Positions 1 to 8,622 of a stretch of 50,739 nucleotides of DNA are shown piece after piece; the first letter of the stretch is position 1; every line of letters starts with the position of its first letter. The notes under the pieces are model-generated. The model was not told where the DNA came from. It saw only the letters and a list, made by a program, of their open reading frames with translations, and ran no database searches. The DNA is from Planktothrix paucivesiculata PCC 9631 (lineage in GTDB: Bacteria > Cyanobacteriota > Cyanobacteriia > Cyanobacteriales > Microcoleaceae). The translations under genes and the position numbers were made by a program. The stretch is taken from the NCBI RefSeq assembly GCF_900009265.2, contig NZ_LR735022.1:150364-201102 (forward strand), written 5' to 3'.

Positions 1-702
1 GACGGGAAGCGGCGCCAAGGTGGGTGGAGGGGGTAAGGGAACCAGATTTGGGGGCGGAATTTTAACGGTTTGTGAGGGTTTGGGGGCGGTTTGATTTTGG
101 GGTTGTCGATAGAGATTGATTAGTCTAATTGTCCCAGTTAAACAGCCAATAGAAATAGCAATAAATAAAATTGTTTTTAACCATTCGGGGCTGGTTTTTT
201 CTAGGGATTTTAGATTGGATAAATTTGGGGATTCGGTAATATATTCTTCTAAAGCAGCCGACAGATCAAATAGTTGTAAAATGCTTAAATGAATAAATAT
301 ATCGGTAGGATTTTTAGCTAAGTTTCCTAAGAATAAGTCATGGTATAATAAGCCATCGGGTTTAATTTTAATTTCTGAGTTGGTTTCGTCAAAAAGAACA
401 AAGGATGGGGTGTTTTCAGTGGAAGATTTTAGGGAAACTGTTGCAGGTTCACGGGTTGAATTGGGGGCGAAATTCAGAAAATTTTGAATATAATTTTTAA
501 TGACTTGAGAGAGGGTTTCTAGTTGATTGCGATCGCCCTCAATGGTAACATGATCCGCATCGGGTAAACGGGGATCATCAAAGCAGAGTTTAAATTTAAA
601 CTGTTCTAAAATGGGTTGTTGTTTCAGGCGAGAGATGAAAGGACGTTTCGCCTGGACTTCTAGGGTACAAGTGGGGGGAGTATAGCGTCGAATAATCATC
701 AT
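1..702 (-). CDS. DUF4335 family protein, C-terminal part cut off by window edge
   Basis: The frame opens at ATG (two ATG codons in a row end at 702) and stays open to the left edge, giving 234 visible residues, so the 3' end lies outside the window. It starts MMIIRRYTPPTCTLEVQAK, which matches my recollection of the cyanobacterial DUF4335 family. A hydrophobic segment at about residues 176-195 is probably a membrane helix, and after it the chain becomes rich in proline. It lies 23 bp downstream of a DUF3038 gene on the same strand; these two families commonly sit together in cyanobacteria, which supports both calls. The function is unknown. The family name is recognised from the N-terminus and the neighbour, not from a search. 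Confidence 0.75.
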   Translation of the reverse strand, partial: MMIIRRYTPPTCTLEVQAKRPFISRLKQQPILEQFKFKLCFDDPRLPDADHVTIEGDRNQLETLSQVIKNYIQNFLNFAPNSTREPATVSLKSSTENTPSFVLFDETNSEIKIKPDGLLYHDLFLGNLAKNPTDIFIHLSILQLFDLSAALEEYITESPNLSNLKSLEKTSPEWLKTILFIAISIGCLTGTIRLINLYRQPQNQTAPKPSQTVKIPPPNLVPLPPPPTLAPLPV

Positions 703-725
703 AATGGTGAACCGTTAACAATGGA

Positions 726-1283
726 TTAAACTGGGGACTCTATTAAAGTTAACCATAATTGTTGATGGCTATCAGGTTTACTATAAAATAATAAGTCAAT
801 TAGTAATTTAATGGCTAGGGTGTCACGGTCTAGGGGGGATTGAGGATGTTGGGTCATCCACTGTTGATAACTTTGATTAAATGTGTCTAAATAGTCCCGC
901 AGCAAAGTCACTTGACGAAAATCTGTTTTTTGTTGTGCCATTTGTTCGACTAAACCCAAGGCTCGGCGAATTAAAATTTGATCCTGTTGAGCAATATAAC
1001 AAATAATCAGAACCAGCGATCGCATTTCTTCAACGGATAAGGGATTAGTTTCTGATTTTTTTTCTAATAATTTAATTTTATCAGGAACATTCGGCTCTAA
1101 TTTTAATAGGTTTCCAACTTGTAAAATAGTTTCTAAAGGAATACCAATCAGGGCTTCAATTGCCAATAATAATATCTGAATTTGAACCGTGATTTTTCCC
1201 CATTGTTGGGGTTGGGGTTGCGGTTCTAAATCATATCTATTTGGATTAGATTTTTGATCATTAATAAAATCTGAATTTAGCAT
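726..1283 (-). CDS. DUF3038 family protein
   Basis: A 185-residue soluble protein with no visible signal peptide. I place the start at the ATG ending at 1283 (MLNSDFINDQ), with a GGAAA stretch upstream; a TTG two codons earlier is possible. The body is mostly helical, with the stretch ITVQIQILLLAIEALIG near residues 32-48 and a run about individual turns such as QDQILIRRALGLVEQM. These features and the adjacent DUF4335 gene 23 bp downstream identify the cyanobacterial DUF3038 family. The function is unknown; the pair is probably co-transcribed and may act together. mutS2 lies upstream on the same strand, separated by a hairpin. Confidence 0.75.
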   Translation of the reverse strand: MLNSDFINDQKSNPNRYDLEPQPQPQQWGKITVQIQILLLAIEALIGIPLETILQVGNLLKLEPNVPDKIKLLEKKSETNPLSVEEMRSLVLIICYIAQQDQILIRRALGLVEQMAQQKTDFRQVTLLRDYLDTFNQSYQQWMTQHPQSPLDRDTLAIKLLIDLLFYSKPDSHQQLWLTLIESPV

Positions 1284-1314
1284 TTTCAAGATTTCCTATT
1301 ATATCCGAGAAGAT

Positions 1315-1341
1315 CCCCCTAAATCCACATTAAAAAGGGGG
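1315..1341 (-). repeat. CCCCCT/AGGGGG hairpin between mutS2 and the DUF3038 gene
   Basis: CCCCCT (1315-1320) pairs with AGGGGG (1336-1341) around a 15-nt loop. The element lies between the mutS2 stop and the next gene. It resembles the GGGGGATTTAGGGGGATC-like intergenic hairpins frequent in cyanobacteria. A related CCCCCTAAA hairpin occurs at 10584-10615. It could act as a processing or termination site, but no clean T-run follows. Confidence 0.5.
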
Positions 1342-1359
1342 ACTTTGAGCTAATTCCTA

Positions 1360-3780
1360 TTACCCTAAATAAGCAATTGTAACACCAATACCGCCATCAT
1401 TAGGGGATGCTAATTCAAATCGCTCTACTAAAGGATGGGTTTCTAAAAATTCGTGAACTCCTTTTCTCAGTTGTCCCGTTCCCTTCCCATGAATAATCCA
1501 AATTGCCCCAAAATCATGAATTTGACCTAACATTCGATCAAGTTCACTTTCTGCTTCTGAAATGCGTTTTCCCCGCAGATCAATGGTATTATTAGAGGTT
1601 CTAACAATAGGTCTTTCGGGTTTGGTTTCTTTTTCGGGAATGGGTTCTCTTTTCCGTTCTGCGGGTTTAGGAATCGTGGGTTTTAATCCGTCTAAAGATT
1701 CAATTTCTCCCAAACCCACGGTCATTTTCATCATCCCAAATCTGACGGTAATTTGACCTTCTGGTGTGGGTTCATTTAGCACTTCTGCGGTTTGACCAAA
1801 ACGGGGTATTCTAATCCGATCGCCCACCTTGGGTTTAAACTCTGGGGGAAGTTTTGGGGTAGCTTTTTTAGAGGGTAAATACTGCCCGGCAATTTGGTTT
1901 AAAGCTTCCGTTGCTTGGGTGGTATCTTGACCTGTTGGTGTCCCTTGTTGTAAGCGATGAATCACTTTTGCAATTTCAGCTTTGGCTTGAATTAATGTTT
2001 CTTGAATTGCCTTTTCTTGAATTTGTTTTAACTCCCGTTCTCGTTCTTTTAAATTTGCTGATTTTTGAGCTAATTCCTGATGCAAACGTTCCGTATCTTT
2101 TAACAGTTGACCCGCCGCTTGAGCTTTGGTTTCCTGTTGACGGCGTTGAGCTTCTAAACCGGCAATAACTTGATTGACTTCCTCGGAACTTTCCCCCACA
2201 TAACCCGCCGCTTGTTCGACAATTTCTGGGTTTAATCCTAACCGTTTGGCAATGGTTAAGGCATTAGAACGCCCGGGAATTCCCCATAATAATCGATAGG
2301 TAGGTTGTAGGGATTGTTCATCGAATTCAACGGAGGCATTTTCAAATCTTTCATCTTCATATTTTAAGGATTTCAGTTCTCCAAAGTGAGTAGTTGCTAT
2401 GGTTAATAAGGCATGATTAGCTAAGTATTGTAAAAGGGCGATCGCTAAGGCACTCCCTTCGGTGGGATCAGTTCCTGCGCCTACTTCATCTAATAAAATT
2501 AAACTCGATGAACGGATTTCAGGTTGAGGATTAATCGCTGCTAAAATTCGGCTAATTCGGCGAATATGACCGGAGAATGTGGATAGATTTTGTTCAATGG
2601 ATTGTTCATCTCCAATATCGGCTAAAACCTGATCAAACCAAGGAATTTCAACGGGTTCTCTGGCGGGAATAAATAACCCGACTTTTGCCATTAATGCCGC
2701 TAATCCAATGGTTTTTAAAGTAACAGTTTTACCTCCAGTATTCGGCCCGGTAATCGCTACAACTTTAATTTTTGGATGGACGACAACATCAATGGGAACA
2801 ACGGGAAATCCCTGTTCATGTTGTTGTTGCCAAACTAATAAAGGATGACGAAGTTGTCTTAAATTAATAGAGTTTGAAGTTGAATCTTCGGATGATTCTA
2901 AATTAATAAAATGGGGAGGATTGGCTTCTAACCACAGACTATAACGGGCTTTAGCCACGGCTAAATCTAGGGCTGTGACAATCGCCAATAATCGTTCTAA
3001 ATCGGGTTTAACTGCCCCAACTTGTTCACTCAATCCCTGTAAAATAATATCTTCTTCAGCCTTTTCTAGTCGTTGAATTTGTCGGAGTTGGTTATTAAGC
3101 TCAATGGTGGCTTTTGGCTCAATATATAAGGTCGCCCCTGTTGTTGAGCTATCATGAACAATCCCGGGAATCACATCTTTTTGAGAAGCTTTAACCGGAA
3201 TGACAAAGCGATCGCTTCTTTGGGTAATTAATTGTTCTTGAACGGCGTTAGATTTGCGTTGAATAATATGTTGCAAAATCCCATAAACCCGATCTTTAAT
3301 ACTTCGTAATTGTCCCCGAATTTGTCCTAATTTTATACTAGCTCGGTCTGCCACATCTCCCCGCTCATCAATGCAGCGATGAATTTCCTGTTCTAGTTCG
3401 GGATAGGTTCTTAATTCTGAGACTAATTCTGTGATTATCGGAATGTCGGAATGATTATTAATCAGCCGCCGTAACTGTCTGGCTCCGGCTAAAGTTGTGG
3501 CAATGGCCAATAGTTCATTTCCTGATAAGATTCCATGGCGTTCTACCCGTTCTAAATAAACACTAATATCTTCAATTCCTTCAAATTTTAAACCATTTTG
3601 TCGCAGTTCTAATTGATAGGTTTCTTGAGTTTGGGCGAGGAGTTGCCGGGTTTGGTCAAGGGTCGTGGGAATGTGTAAATGCTGCGCCGCCACCGCAGCC
3701 AGTTTAGTCGCTGTAAAGGTGGATAAATGACGACATAACCGTTGCCATTCCAGTAGTTCTAAGGTTTCTGTTTGAATCAA
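1360..3780 (-). CDS. mutS2: Endonuclease MutS2 (MutS-like ATPase with Smr domain)
   Basis: An 806-residue protein, a usual length for MutS2. The N-terminal third is the MutS-type lever/clamp region. The ATPase has Walker A GPNTGGKT at about residues 345-352 and Walker B LILLDEVGAGTDP near 427-439. A long charged helical region follows (about 510-620), then a small basic KOW-like stretch (PKVGDRIRIPRFG). The C-terminus (about 728-806) is an Smr domain with IDLRGKR and IHGKGTGQLRKGV. Family members suppress homologous recombination in some bacteria and split collided ribosomes in Bacillus; which role applies here is not visible. The start codon appears to be TTG (MIQTETLELLEW), as no in-frame ATG lies nearby. 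Confidence 0.95.
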   Translation of the reverse strand: MIQTETLELLEWQRLCRHLSTFTATKLAAVAAQHLHIPTTLDQTRQLLAQTQETYQLELRQNGLKFEGIEDISVYLERVERHGILSGNELLAIATTLAGARQLRRLINNHSDIPIITELVSELRTYPELEQEIHRCIDERGDVADRASIKLGQIRGQLRSIKDRVYGILQHIIQRKSNAVQEQLITQRSDRFVIPVKASQKDVIPGIVHDSSTTGATLYIEPKATIELNNQLRQIQRLEKAEEDIILQGLSEQVGAVKPDLERLLAIVTALDLAVAKARYSLWLEANPPHFINLESSEDSTSNSINLRQLRHPLLVWQQQHEQGFPVVPIDVVVHPKIKVVAITGPNTGGKTVTLKTIGLAALMAKVGLFIPAREPVEIPWFDQVLADIGDEQSIEQNLSTFSGHIRRISRILAAINPQPEIRSSSLILLDEVGAGTDPTEGSALAIALLQYLANHALLTIATTHFGELKSLKYEDERFENASVEFDEQSLQPTYRLLWGIPGRSNALTIAKRLGLNPEIVEQAAGYVGESSEEVNQVIAGLEAQRRQQETKAQAAGQLLKDTERLHQELAQKSANLKERERELKQIQEKAIQETLIQAKAEIAKVIHRLQQGTPTGQDTTQATEALNQIAGQYLPSKKATPKLPPEFKPKVGDRIRIPRFGQTAEVLNEPTPEGQITVRFGMMKMTVGLGEIESLDGLKPTIPKPAERKREPIPEKETKPERPIVRTSNNTIDLRGKRISEAESELDRMLGQIHDFGAIWIIHGKGTGQLRKGVHEFLETHPLVERFELASPNDGGIGVTIAYLG

Positions 3781-3873
3781 TGCCTCAAGATTTAAAAGTG
3801 TAATGTTAGTATACTACATTATTGTAACCGGTTTGGAGATTTTCTGCAATCCCCAAATAATCAATCATCAGTT

Positions 3874-3930
3874 GTAGGGGCGAGTTCATCGAGATTTAGG
3901 TGATTAACAAATATCTAACAAAACCCGCCC
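3874..3930 (+). repeat. Dispersed ~58-bp repeat, copy 1
   Basis: A 57-bp block starting GTAGGGGCGAGTTCATC and ending ACCCGCCC. It aligns along its whole length, by eye at roughly 80 percent, with the reverse strand of 37628-37685. Its ends are partly complementary (GGGGCG...CGCCC), so it can fold. It lies in the 206-bp gap upstream of mutS2. Confidence 0.7.
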
Positions 3931-3961
3931 GCGACCCGTCATCACAGTTAATTACCCATGC

Positions 3962-3988
3962 GTAATTTGTAATTCGTAATTCGTAATT
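3962..3988 (+). repeat. Heptamer tandem repeat (GTAATTC type, ~4 units)
   Basis: GTAATTT, GTAATTC, GTAATTC and GTAATT run head to tail and end inside the stop codon of the EVE-domain gene (TAA, complement of 3987-3989). This is a short tandemly repeated repetitive (STRR) sequence of the kind described in filamentous cyanobacteria. Confidence 0.8.
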
Positions 3989-4436
3989 ATTTCAACCTTA
4001 AAATTCTCTCAGCAACGGATGGTAAAACAGGCATAACAGATAAACGATTTCCCCGTTTAACAACGCCAAATTCATCAGGATTAAAGATTTGTTTGAGATT
4101 CTCTAAACTAATAATAGCAGAAAATTGTTCCACAAATTCGACTTTTACCGTATACCATCGGGGAGAATTTAGCGTTGCTTTAGGGTCAAAATAGGGGCTA
4201 TTAACATCAAATTGGGTCGGGTCAGTTAGGTTATTTTCAATGATTTTAGCTAATCCCACAATCCCCGGAGGTTTAGTATTAGAATGATAAAAAAACGCTA
4301 AATCTCCGATTTGCATTTGTTTGAGGAAATTCCGGGCTTGATAATTTCTCACCCCATCCCAAATCGAAGTTTTATCCTCTTTTAAATCTGCAATACTATA
4401 CACATCCGGTTCTGATTTAATTAACCAATAATTCAT
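3987..4436 (-). CDS. EVE domain-containing protein
   Basis: A 149-residue protein starting MNYWLIKSEPDVYSI, with WDGVRNYQARNFL, FYHSNTKPPGIVGLAKI and SPRWYTVKVEF. These are hallmarks of the EVE domain (PUA-like fold, THYN1 relatives), and the whole protein is this one domain. The fold binds modified bases in nucleic acids in characterised relatives; the ligand here is unknown. It begins 5 bp after the ppk1 stop, so the two are almost certainly one transcript. The 3' end abuts a heptamer repeat array. Confidence 0.9.
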   Translation of the reverse strand: MNYWLIKSEPDVYSIADLKEDKTSIWDGVRNYQARNFLKQMQIGDLAFFYHSNTKPPGIVGLAKIIENNLTDPTQFDVNSPYFDPKATLNSPRWYTVKVEFVEQFSAIISLENLKQIFNPDEFGVVKRGNRLSVMPVLPSVAERILRLK

Positions 4437-4441
4437 GATTT

Positions 4442-6598
4442 CTAACTTTTTAAAGCATTTTCCATAAAGATATCATGGGCGATTAACTCTGGACTATTTT
4501 CTGCGGGATGACGTTGAATATATTGACCATCGGGCTGTAAATCCCAGGCTTTGCGATTATCAGATAACATAATCCCTAAAATTTCTTCTAACTCCTTAGC
4601 AATATCAGGATCTTTAATCGGAGTCACCGCTTCAACCCGACGATTTAAGTTGCGAGACATCCAATCTGCTGAACCAATATAAACCTCCTCCTGTCCACCA
4701 TTATAAAAATAGAAAATTCGAGAATGTTCTAAAAATCGTCCGATAATACTAATCACCTTAATATTATCACTAATTCCCTCTAAACCCGGGCGCAAACTAC
4801 AGGTTCCCCGGACAATTAAATCAATCCCCACTCCCGCTTGAGATGCCTCATATAATGTAGCAATAATTTCCGGGTCAACTAAGGAATTAAGTTTAGCCAC
4901 GATTCGCCCAGTTTTCCCTTGATTTGCCTGTTCGATTTCCCGACGAATTAACCCTAAAAATTGTTTTCGCATATTCACCGGAGCAACTAACAGTTTACGA
5001 TAGGACTGTTGGCGAGAATATCCGGTTAAGAAATTGAATAAATCCGTTAAATCTGCTCCTAAATCTGGACAGGCACTTAATAATCCCAAATCCGTATATA
5101 GTTTAGCTGTTTTATGATTATAATTTCCCGTGCCAATATGAACATAACGGCGAATTTTATCCTGTTCCTGACGTACAACCATGACAATTTTAGTATGAGT
5201 TTTTAAACCCACTAAACCATAAACAACATGAACCCCCGTTTGTTCTAATTTTTTTGCCCATTGGATATTATTTTCTTCATCAAATCGGGCTTTTAATTCC
5301 ACTAAAACGGCAACCTGTTTGCCATTTTCCGCCGCGTTAATTAAAGCAGTAATAATCGGAGAATCCCCGGAAGTGCGATATAATGTCATTTTAATTGCTA
5401 AGACATTGGGATCATGGGCGGCTTGATTAATAAACTCTTGAACGGTGGCGGAAAATGAATGGTAAGGGTGATGAACTAAGACATCTTTTTGGCGTAAAAT
5501 TGCAAAAATATCCTTTTCATCAGTTTCTGAATTAGACGGAATCACATCTTCACTGTCTTTCATCCAACGGGGTAAAACGGCAGTCCAAGGTTTATCCTTT
5601 AATTCGGGTAAGGGTAAACTCAGAAAAGACATTAAATCCCGTAACCCCATCAACCCATCCACGGTATAAATATCTTCCGGTTCTAACTCTAATTCATCGA
5701 CTAATAAATCCCGTAAATAGTCGGGTATTGAACTATTTATTTCCAGACGCACCACAGACCCACCGACTCGACGTTTGCGTAATTCTTGTTCAATAGCTAA
5801 TAATAAATCATCCGCTTCATCTTCTTGCACGGCTAAATCCGCATCCCGAGTAATCCTAAAAATATAATAATCTTGTATATCCATACCCGGGAATAGGGAT
5901 TCTAAATTATGGGCAATGACTTGACCAATGGGAATACCAACCCAAGGAGAAAATTCTCCATTTTCTTGGACTCGTAATTCCTTGGGTAAGGAAATAAATC
6001 GAGGTAAAGAACTCGGAACTTTTACCCGGGCAAATAATTCTTCTTTGGTTTCAGGGTTTCTGAGAACAACAGCTAAATTTAAACTCAGATTAGATAAATA
6101 GGGAAAGGGATGGCTGCGGTCAATGGCTAAGGGGGTTAAAACCGGAAAAATTCCCTCATCAAAATAATTTTTTAAATAAGTTCTTTGTTCTTGATTTAGA
6201 TCGATATAACTTAATAAATGAATCCCATTTTGAGCTAATTCAGGTCTAATTTGTTGTTCAAAATATTGATGCTGTTCAGTTACCATGGGTAACAGGCGTT
6301 CATGGATTGCATTCAGTTGTTCTTGTGGAGTCCGACCATCGGCGGTAACTTTATTAACTTGGGCTTCAATTTGCCGTTTAATTCCAGCCACTCGCACCAT
6401 AAAAAATTCGTCTAAATTAGAACTAAAAATAGCTAAAAATTTTAACCTTTCTAATAAAGGAGTTCGGGGATCTAAGGCTTCTGCTAAGACCCGACGGTTA
6501 AATTCTAACCAACTGAGTTCCCGACTAAAGTAATATTGAGGATCTTGAAGATTAATGTCTTTGGTAATTTTTGGCTCTGTTTTTTTAGGTTTGGACAT
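4442..6598 (-). CDS. ppk1: Polyphosphate kinase 1
   Basis: A 718-residue protein with the PPK1 domain order. The N-terminal domain contains FSRELSWLEFNRRVLAEA. The middle domain has HPYHSFSATVQEFI and LYRTSGDSPI. The two phospholipase-D-like catalytic domains carry KTHTKIVMVVR, with His468 matching the autophosphorylated histidine of the family, and EHSRIFYFYNGG, with His625 matching the second conserved histidine. It makes long-chain polyphosphate reversibly from ATP. The EVE-domain gene follows 5 bp downstream. A candidate Pho box at 6693-6722 upstream suggests induction under phosphate limitation. The start is the ATG at 6598. Confidence 0.97.
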   Translation of the reverse strand: MSKPKKTEPKITKDINLQDPQYYFSRELSWLEFNRRVLAEALDPRTPLLERLKFLAIFSSNLDEFFMVRVAGIKRQIEAQVNKVTADGRTPQEQLNAIHERLLPMVTEQHQYFEQQIRPELAQNGIHLLSYIDLNQEQRTYLKNYFDEGIFPVLTPLAIDRSHPFPYLSNLSLNLAVVLRNPETKEELFARVKVPSSLPRFISLPKELRVQENGEFSPWVGIPIGQVIAHNLESLFPGMDIQDYYIFRITRDADLAVQEDEADDLLLAIEQELRKRRVGGSVVRLEINSSIPDYLRDLLVDELELEPEDIYTVDGLMGLRDLMSFLSLPLPELKDKPWTAVLPRWMKDSEDVIPSNSETDEKDIFAILRQKDVLVHHPYHSFSATVQEFINQAAHDPNVLAIKMTLYRTSGDSPIITALINAAENGKQVAVLVELKARFDEENNIQWAKKLEQTGVHVVYGLVGLKTHTKIVMVVRQEQDKIRRYVHIGTGNYNHKTAKLYTDLGLLSACPDLGADLTDLFNFLTGYSRQQSYRKLLVAPVNMRKQFLGLIRREIEQANQGKTGRIVAKLNSLVDPEIIATLYEASQAGVGIDLIVRGTCSLRPGLEGISDNIKVISIIGRFLEHSRIFYFYNGGQEEVYIGSADWMSRNLNRRVEAVTPIKDPDIAKELEEILGIMLSDNRKAWDLQPDGQYIQRHPAENSPELIAHDIFMENALKS

Positions 6599-6914
6599 GA
6601 TTTGAGGCCAGGTGGGTATAAGTTAGACTTAATCTCTATTGTAATTCTGAATGGTTAAAATTGTAAAAAATTTAGTCAATATTTAGAAATGGGGGTAAAT
6701 CTTAGGTTAACAAATGTTTAAATAACTTTTTTCAACTGATTTATTAAGGTAAATTGGTTCTTAAAAAATACTTAATATAGCTCGTTTAAATCATTAAGTT
6801 CCCGAATGCTGACAAGCCGATCCGTTGTGATGATTTTTAACGAAAATTCCACAATTTGCCCGAGTCGAAGTACCATGGAAATAAGGGTTAATTGATGCGT
6901 TGGCGGAGGATAAA
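6599..6914. other. Divergent intergenic region, ppk1 / GTPase
   Basis: 316 bases with no convincing coding frame. The left half holds the ppk1 promoter candidates described separately. The right half is AT-rich up to about 6790 and then more mixed, and must hold the promoter of the GTPase gene. I see no clear -35/-10 pair for it and no RNA gene. Confidence 0.6.
6660..6722 (-). promoter_or_regulatory. Candidate Pho box and -10 element upstream of ppk1
   Basis: On the minus strand three 8-mers follow each other with 3-bp spacers: TTTAAACA (6722-6715), GTTAACCT (6711-6704) and ATTTACCC (6700-6693). The repeat period is exactly 11 bp. The published cyanobacterial consensus is PyTTAAPyPy(T/A); the copies match 7, 7 and 5 of 8 positions. 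A TACAAT hexamer lies 27 bp downstream (6665-6660). This fits an SphR/PhoB-type activator site, inferred from pattern only. Confidence 0.5.
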
Positions 6915-8375
6915 ATGGCAGTTAAATTGGAGCGTCCAGTTTTAATCGGGGGAGTCGGACTTTCTTTGGGTCTGTGGTTGTTGGGAAGTGTTCAACAGTC
7001 CGCTTCTGAATTCGGACAAATCGTGCTATTCGGTTTAGCCTTGGGAAGTGCCGGACTATGGTGGTTTAAGCAACAAAAAACCGAGCCTTTGCCGGAGTTA
7101 GCCTCTGTAACACCTTTAAATCAGGAGCAAGTGGAAAAAGCGATCGCCCAAACCCAAAGCCTGATCGCTCGTTTGATCACCGAATCCCCCACTCAAAATA
7201 GCCGTTTAGAAGCCCTAGAACAGCAAGGGAATCAACTCAACAGCCAACTGCAACGCCCAGCCCTACGGGTCGCCATTGCGGGCAACAAAGGCACGGGAAA
7301 AACCGCCTTGTTACAACGGTTAGAGTCCGACTGGCTATCCCAAAACCCTCAGACGATTAGTTTGATGGAAATTTCCACCCCGGAACTTGATGGGGCGCTG
7401 CCCGATTTAATCTTGGCAGATCTGGTTTTATTTGTGACCGCCGGAGATTTAACCTATCCTGAGTTTAAAGTAATATCGGAATGGGTGGCAAATCACCATC
7501 GTTTAATTTTAGTTTGGAATAAACAAGATCAATATTTAGTCGGCGATCAACCGATGATTTTACAGCAGTTGAAAACCACATTAGCGGGGGTATTGTCCTC
7601 GGAAGATATTGTGGCGATCGCCGCCTCTCCCGGTGAGCTAAAAGTGCGTCAACATCAAGATGATGGCACAGTTCAAGAATGGTTAGAACCGCAATTACCT
7701 ATCCTTGATTCTGTAGTCAATCGTCTCAATTCTATTTTAAGTCAAGAACAACAAACATTAGTATTAGCAACCACCCATCGGGAAGCCTTAGAATTGCAAC
7801 GGCAAGCCAAAGAAATTTACAACCAATTCCGTCGAGAACAGGCTTTACCCTTGATTGAAAAATATCAATGGATTGCAGCGGCGGCAACGATTGCTAATCC
7901 GGTTCCGGCCTTGGATATGTTAGCAACGGCGGCCGTTAATGCCCAATTGGTGATGGATTTGGGGGCAATTTATGAGCAGAAATTCTCCCTGAAACAAGGT
8001 CAAGAGGTTGCCACAACTATTAGCGCCCAGATGTTGAAATTAGGATTTGTGGAAATCTCCACCCAAACCCTAACCTCGTTATTGAAAACGAATACCGCGA
8101 CCTTTATCGCCGGAAGTTTGGTACAGGGGGTGAGCGCGGCTTATTTAACCCGAATTGCCGGGTTGAGTTTAATTGAGTATTTCCAAGCCCAGTCCCTGCT
8201 GTTAGAAGCGACTGACAATCCCAGTTTGAATTGGGATAGTCTCAAGAAAAGCCTACAAACCGTATTCCAGCAAAATCAACAGGCCAATTTGTTACAGTCT
8301 TTTGTCAAACAGGCTCTCAATTATCTGGCGGTGCAGTTCAAACCTAAGCAAACCGTTGAATCGTCGCTGTCTTAG
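6915..8375 (+). CDS. Membrane-associated GTPase-like protein with DUF697-type C-terminus
   Basis: 486 residues from the ATG at 6915, chosen because GGAGGA sits 4 bp upstream; an in-frame TTG at 6900 is less likely. Two hydrophobic segments lie at about residues 8-27 and 33-50. A P-loop AGNKGTGKTALL begins near residue 122, and WNKQDQ near 202 matches the NKxD guanine-specificity motif. The G3 region is not a clean DxxG. The C-terminal third (about 290-470) is Ala-rich and amphipathic, with the WIAAAATIANPVPALDMLATAAVNAQ pattern (split across helices) typical of the DUF697/YcjF-like membrane GTPase group of cyanobacteria. The cellular role is unknown. A hairpin terminator follows. Confidence 0.8.
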   Translation: MAVKLERPVLIGGVGLSLGLWLLGSVQQSASEFGQIVLFGLALGSAGLWWFKQQKTEPLPELASVTPLNQEQVEKAIAQTQSLIARLITESPTQNSRLEALEQQGNQLNSQLQRPALRVAIAGNKGTGKTALLQRLESDWLSQNPQTISLMEISTPELDGALPDLILADLVLFVTAGDLTYPEFKVISEWVANHHRLILVWNKQDQYLVGDQPMILQQLKTTLAGVLSSEDIVAIAASPGELKVRQHQDDGTVQEWLEPQLPILDSVVNRLNSILSQEQQTLVLATTHREALELQRQAKEIYNQFRREQALPLIEKYQWIAAAATIANPVPALDMLATAAVNAQLVMDLGAIYEQKFSLKQGQEVATTISAQMLKLGFVEISTQTLTSLLKTNTATFIAGSLVQGVSAAYLTRIAGLSLIEYFQAQSLLLEATDNPSLNWDSLKKSLQTVFQQNQQANLLQSFVKQALNYLAVQFKPKQTVESSLS

Positions 8376-8396
8376 GTCGTTTTGGTGGTAGTATTT

Positions 8397-8430
8397 CCCA
8401 GTCCTCAAAAAAACTTTGAGAACTGGGGTT
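8397..8430 (+). terminator. Hairpin terminator after the GTPase gene
   Basis: CCCAGTCCTCAAA pairs with TTTGAGAACTGGG (one mismatch) around a short A-rich loop, 21 bp after the stop codon. Only a short T stretch follows, so it is a moderate intrinsic terminator. Confidence 0.6.
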
Positions 8431-8456
8431 TACATTTCTGAAGTTTATGCTATAGT
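8429..8456 (+). promoter_or_regulatory. Candidate promoter of tRNA-Gly
   Basis: TTTACA (8429-8434) and TATAGT (8451-8456) are separated by 16 bp. The -10 ends 20 bp before the first base of the tRNA, a plausible position for its promoter. Confidence 0.55.
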
Positions 8457-8476
8457 TAGAAATTGTGACAGACAAC

Positions 8477-8547
8477 GCGGGTGTAGTTTAGTGGTAAAAC
8501 TATAGCCTTCCAAGCTATTAATGCGGGTTCGATTCCCGCCACCCGCT
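8477..8547 (+). tRNA. trnG-UCC: tRNA-Gly (anticodon UCC)
   Basis: A 71-nt cloverleaf. The acceptor stem GCGGGTG pairs perfectly with CACCCGC, with discriminator T at 8547. The anticodon stem ATAGC/GCTAT encloses loop CTTCCAA with anticodon TCC at 8509-8511. The T-arm contains GGTTCGATTCCCGCC-type pairing. CCA is not encoded. It stands alone between the GTPase gene and a convergent hydrolase gene. Confidence 0.97.
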
Positions 8548-8564
8548 TTACCAAATACTAAATA

Positions 8565-8622
8565 TAGATAATAGTTATAGTCCCTGGACTGTATAAGGTG
8601 TAAGGGTTTTAATTATTATCTA
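8565..8622. terminator. Inverted repeat between tRNA-Gly and the convergent hydrolase gene
   Basis: TAGATAATA (8565-8573) is complementary to TATTATCTA (8614-8622), and the loop contains a small AGTCC/GGACT hairpin. It includes the hydrolase stop codon. The stem is AT-rich, so termination in either direction is only a possibility. Confidence 0.3.

Noticed and set aside
1562-2168. Plus-strand open frames opposite mutS2
   Set aside because: They lie fully inside a strongly conserved gene on the other strand and code for low-complexity sequence; no ribosome site.
3815-3826. TACA-TTAT-TGTA as a BlaI/PetR-type operator near mutS2
   Set aside because: Short, AT-rich and next to a housekeeping gene; no reason to expect control by PetR.
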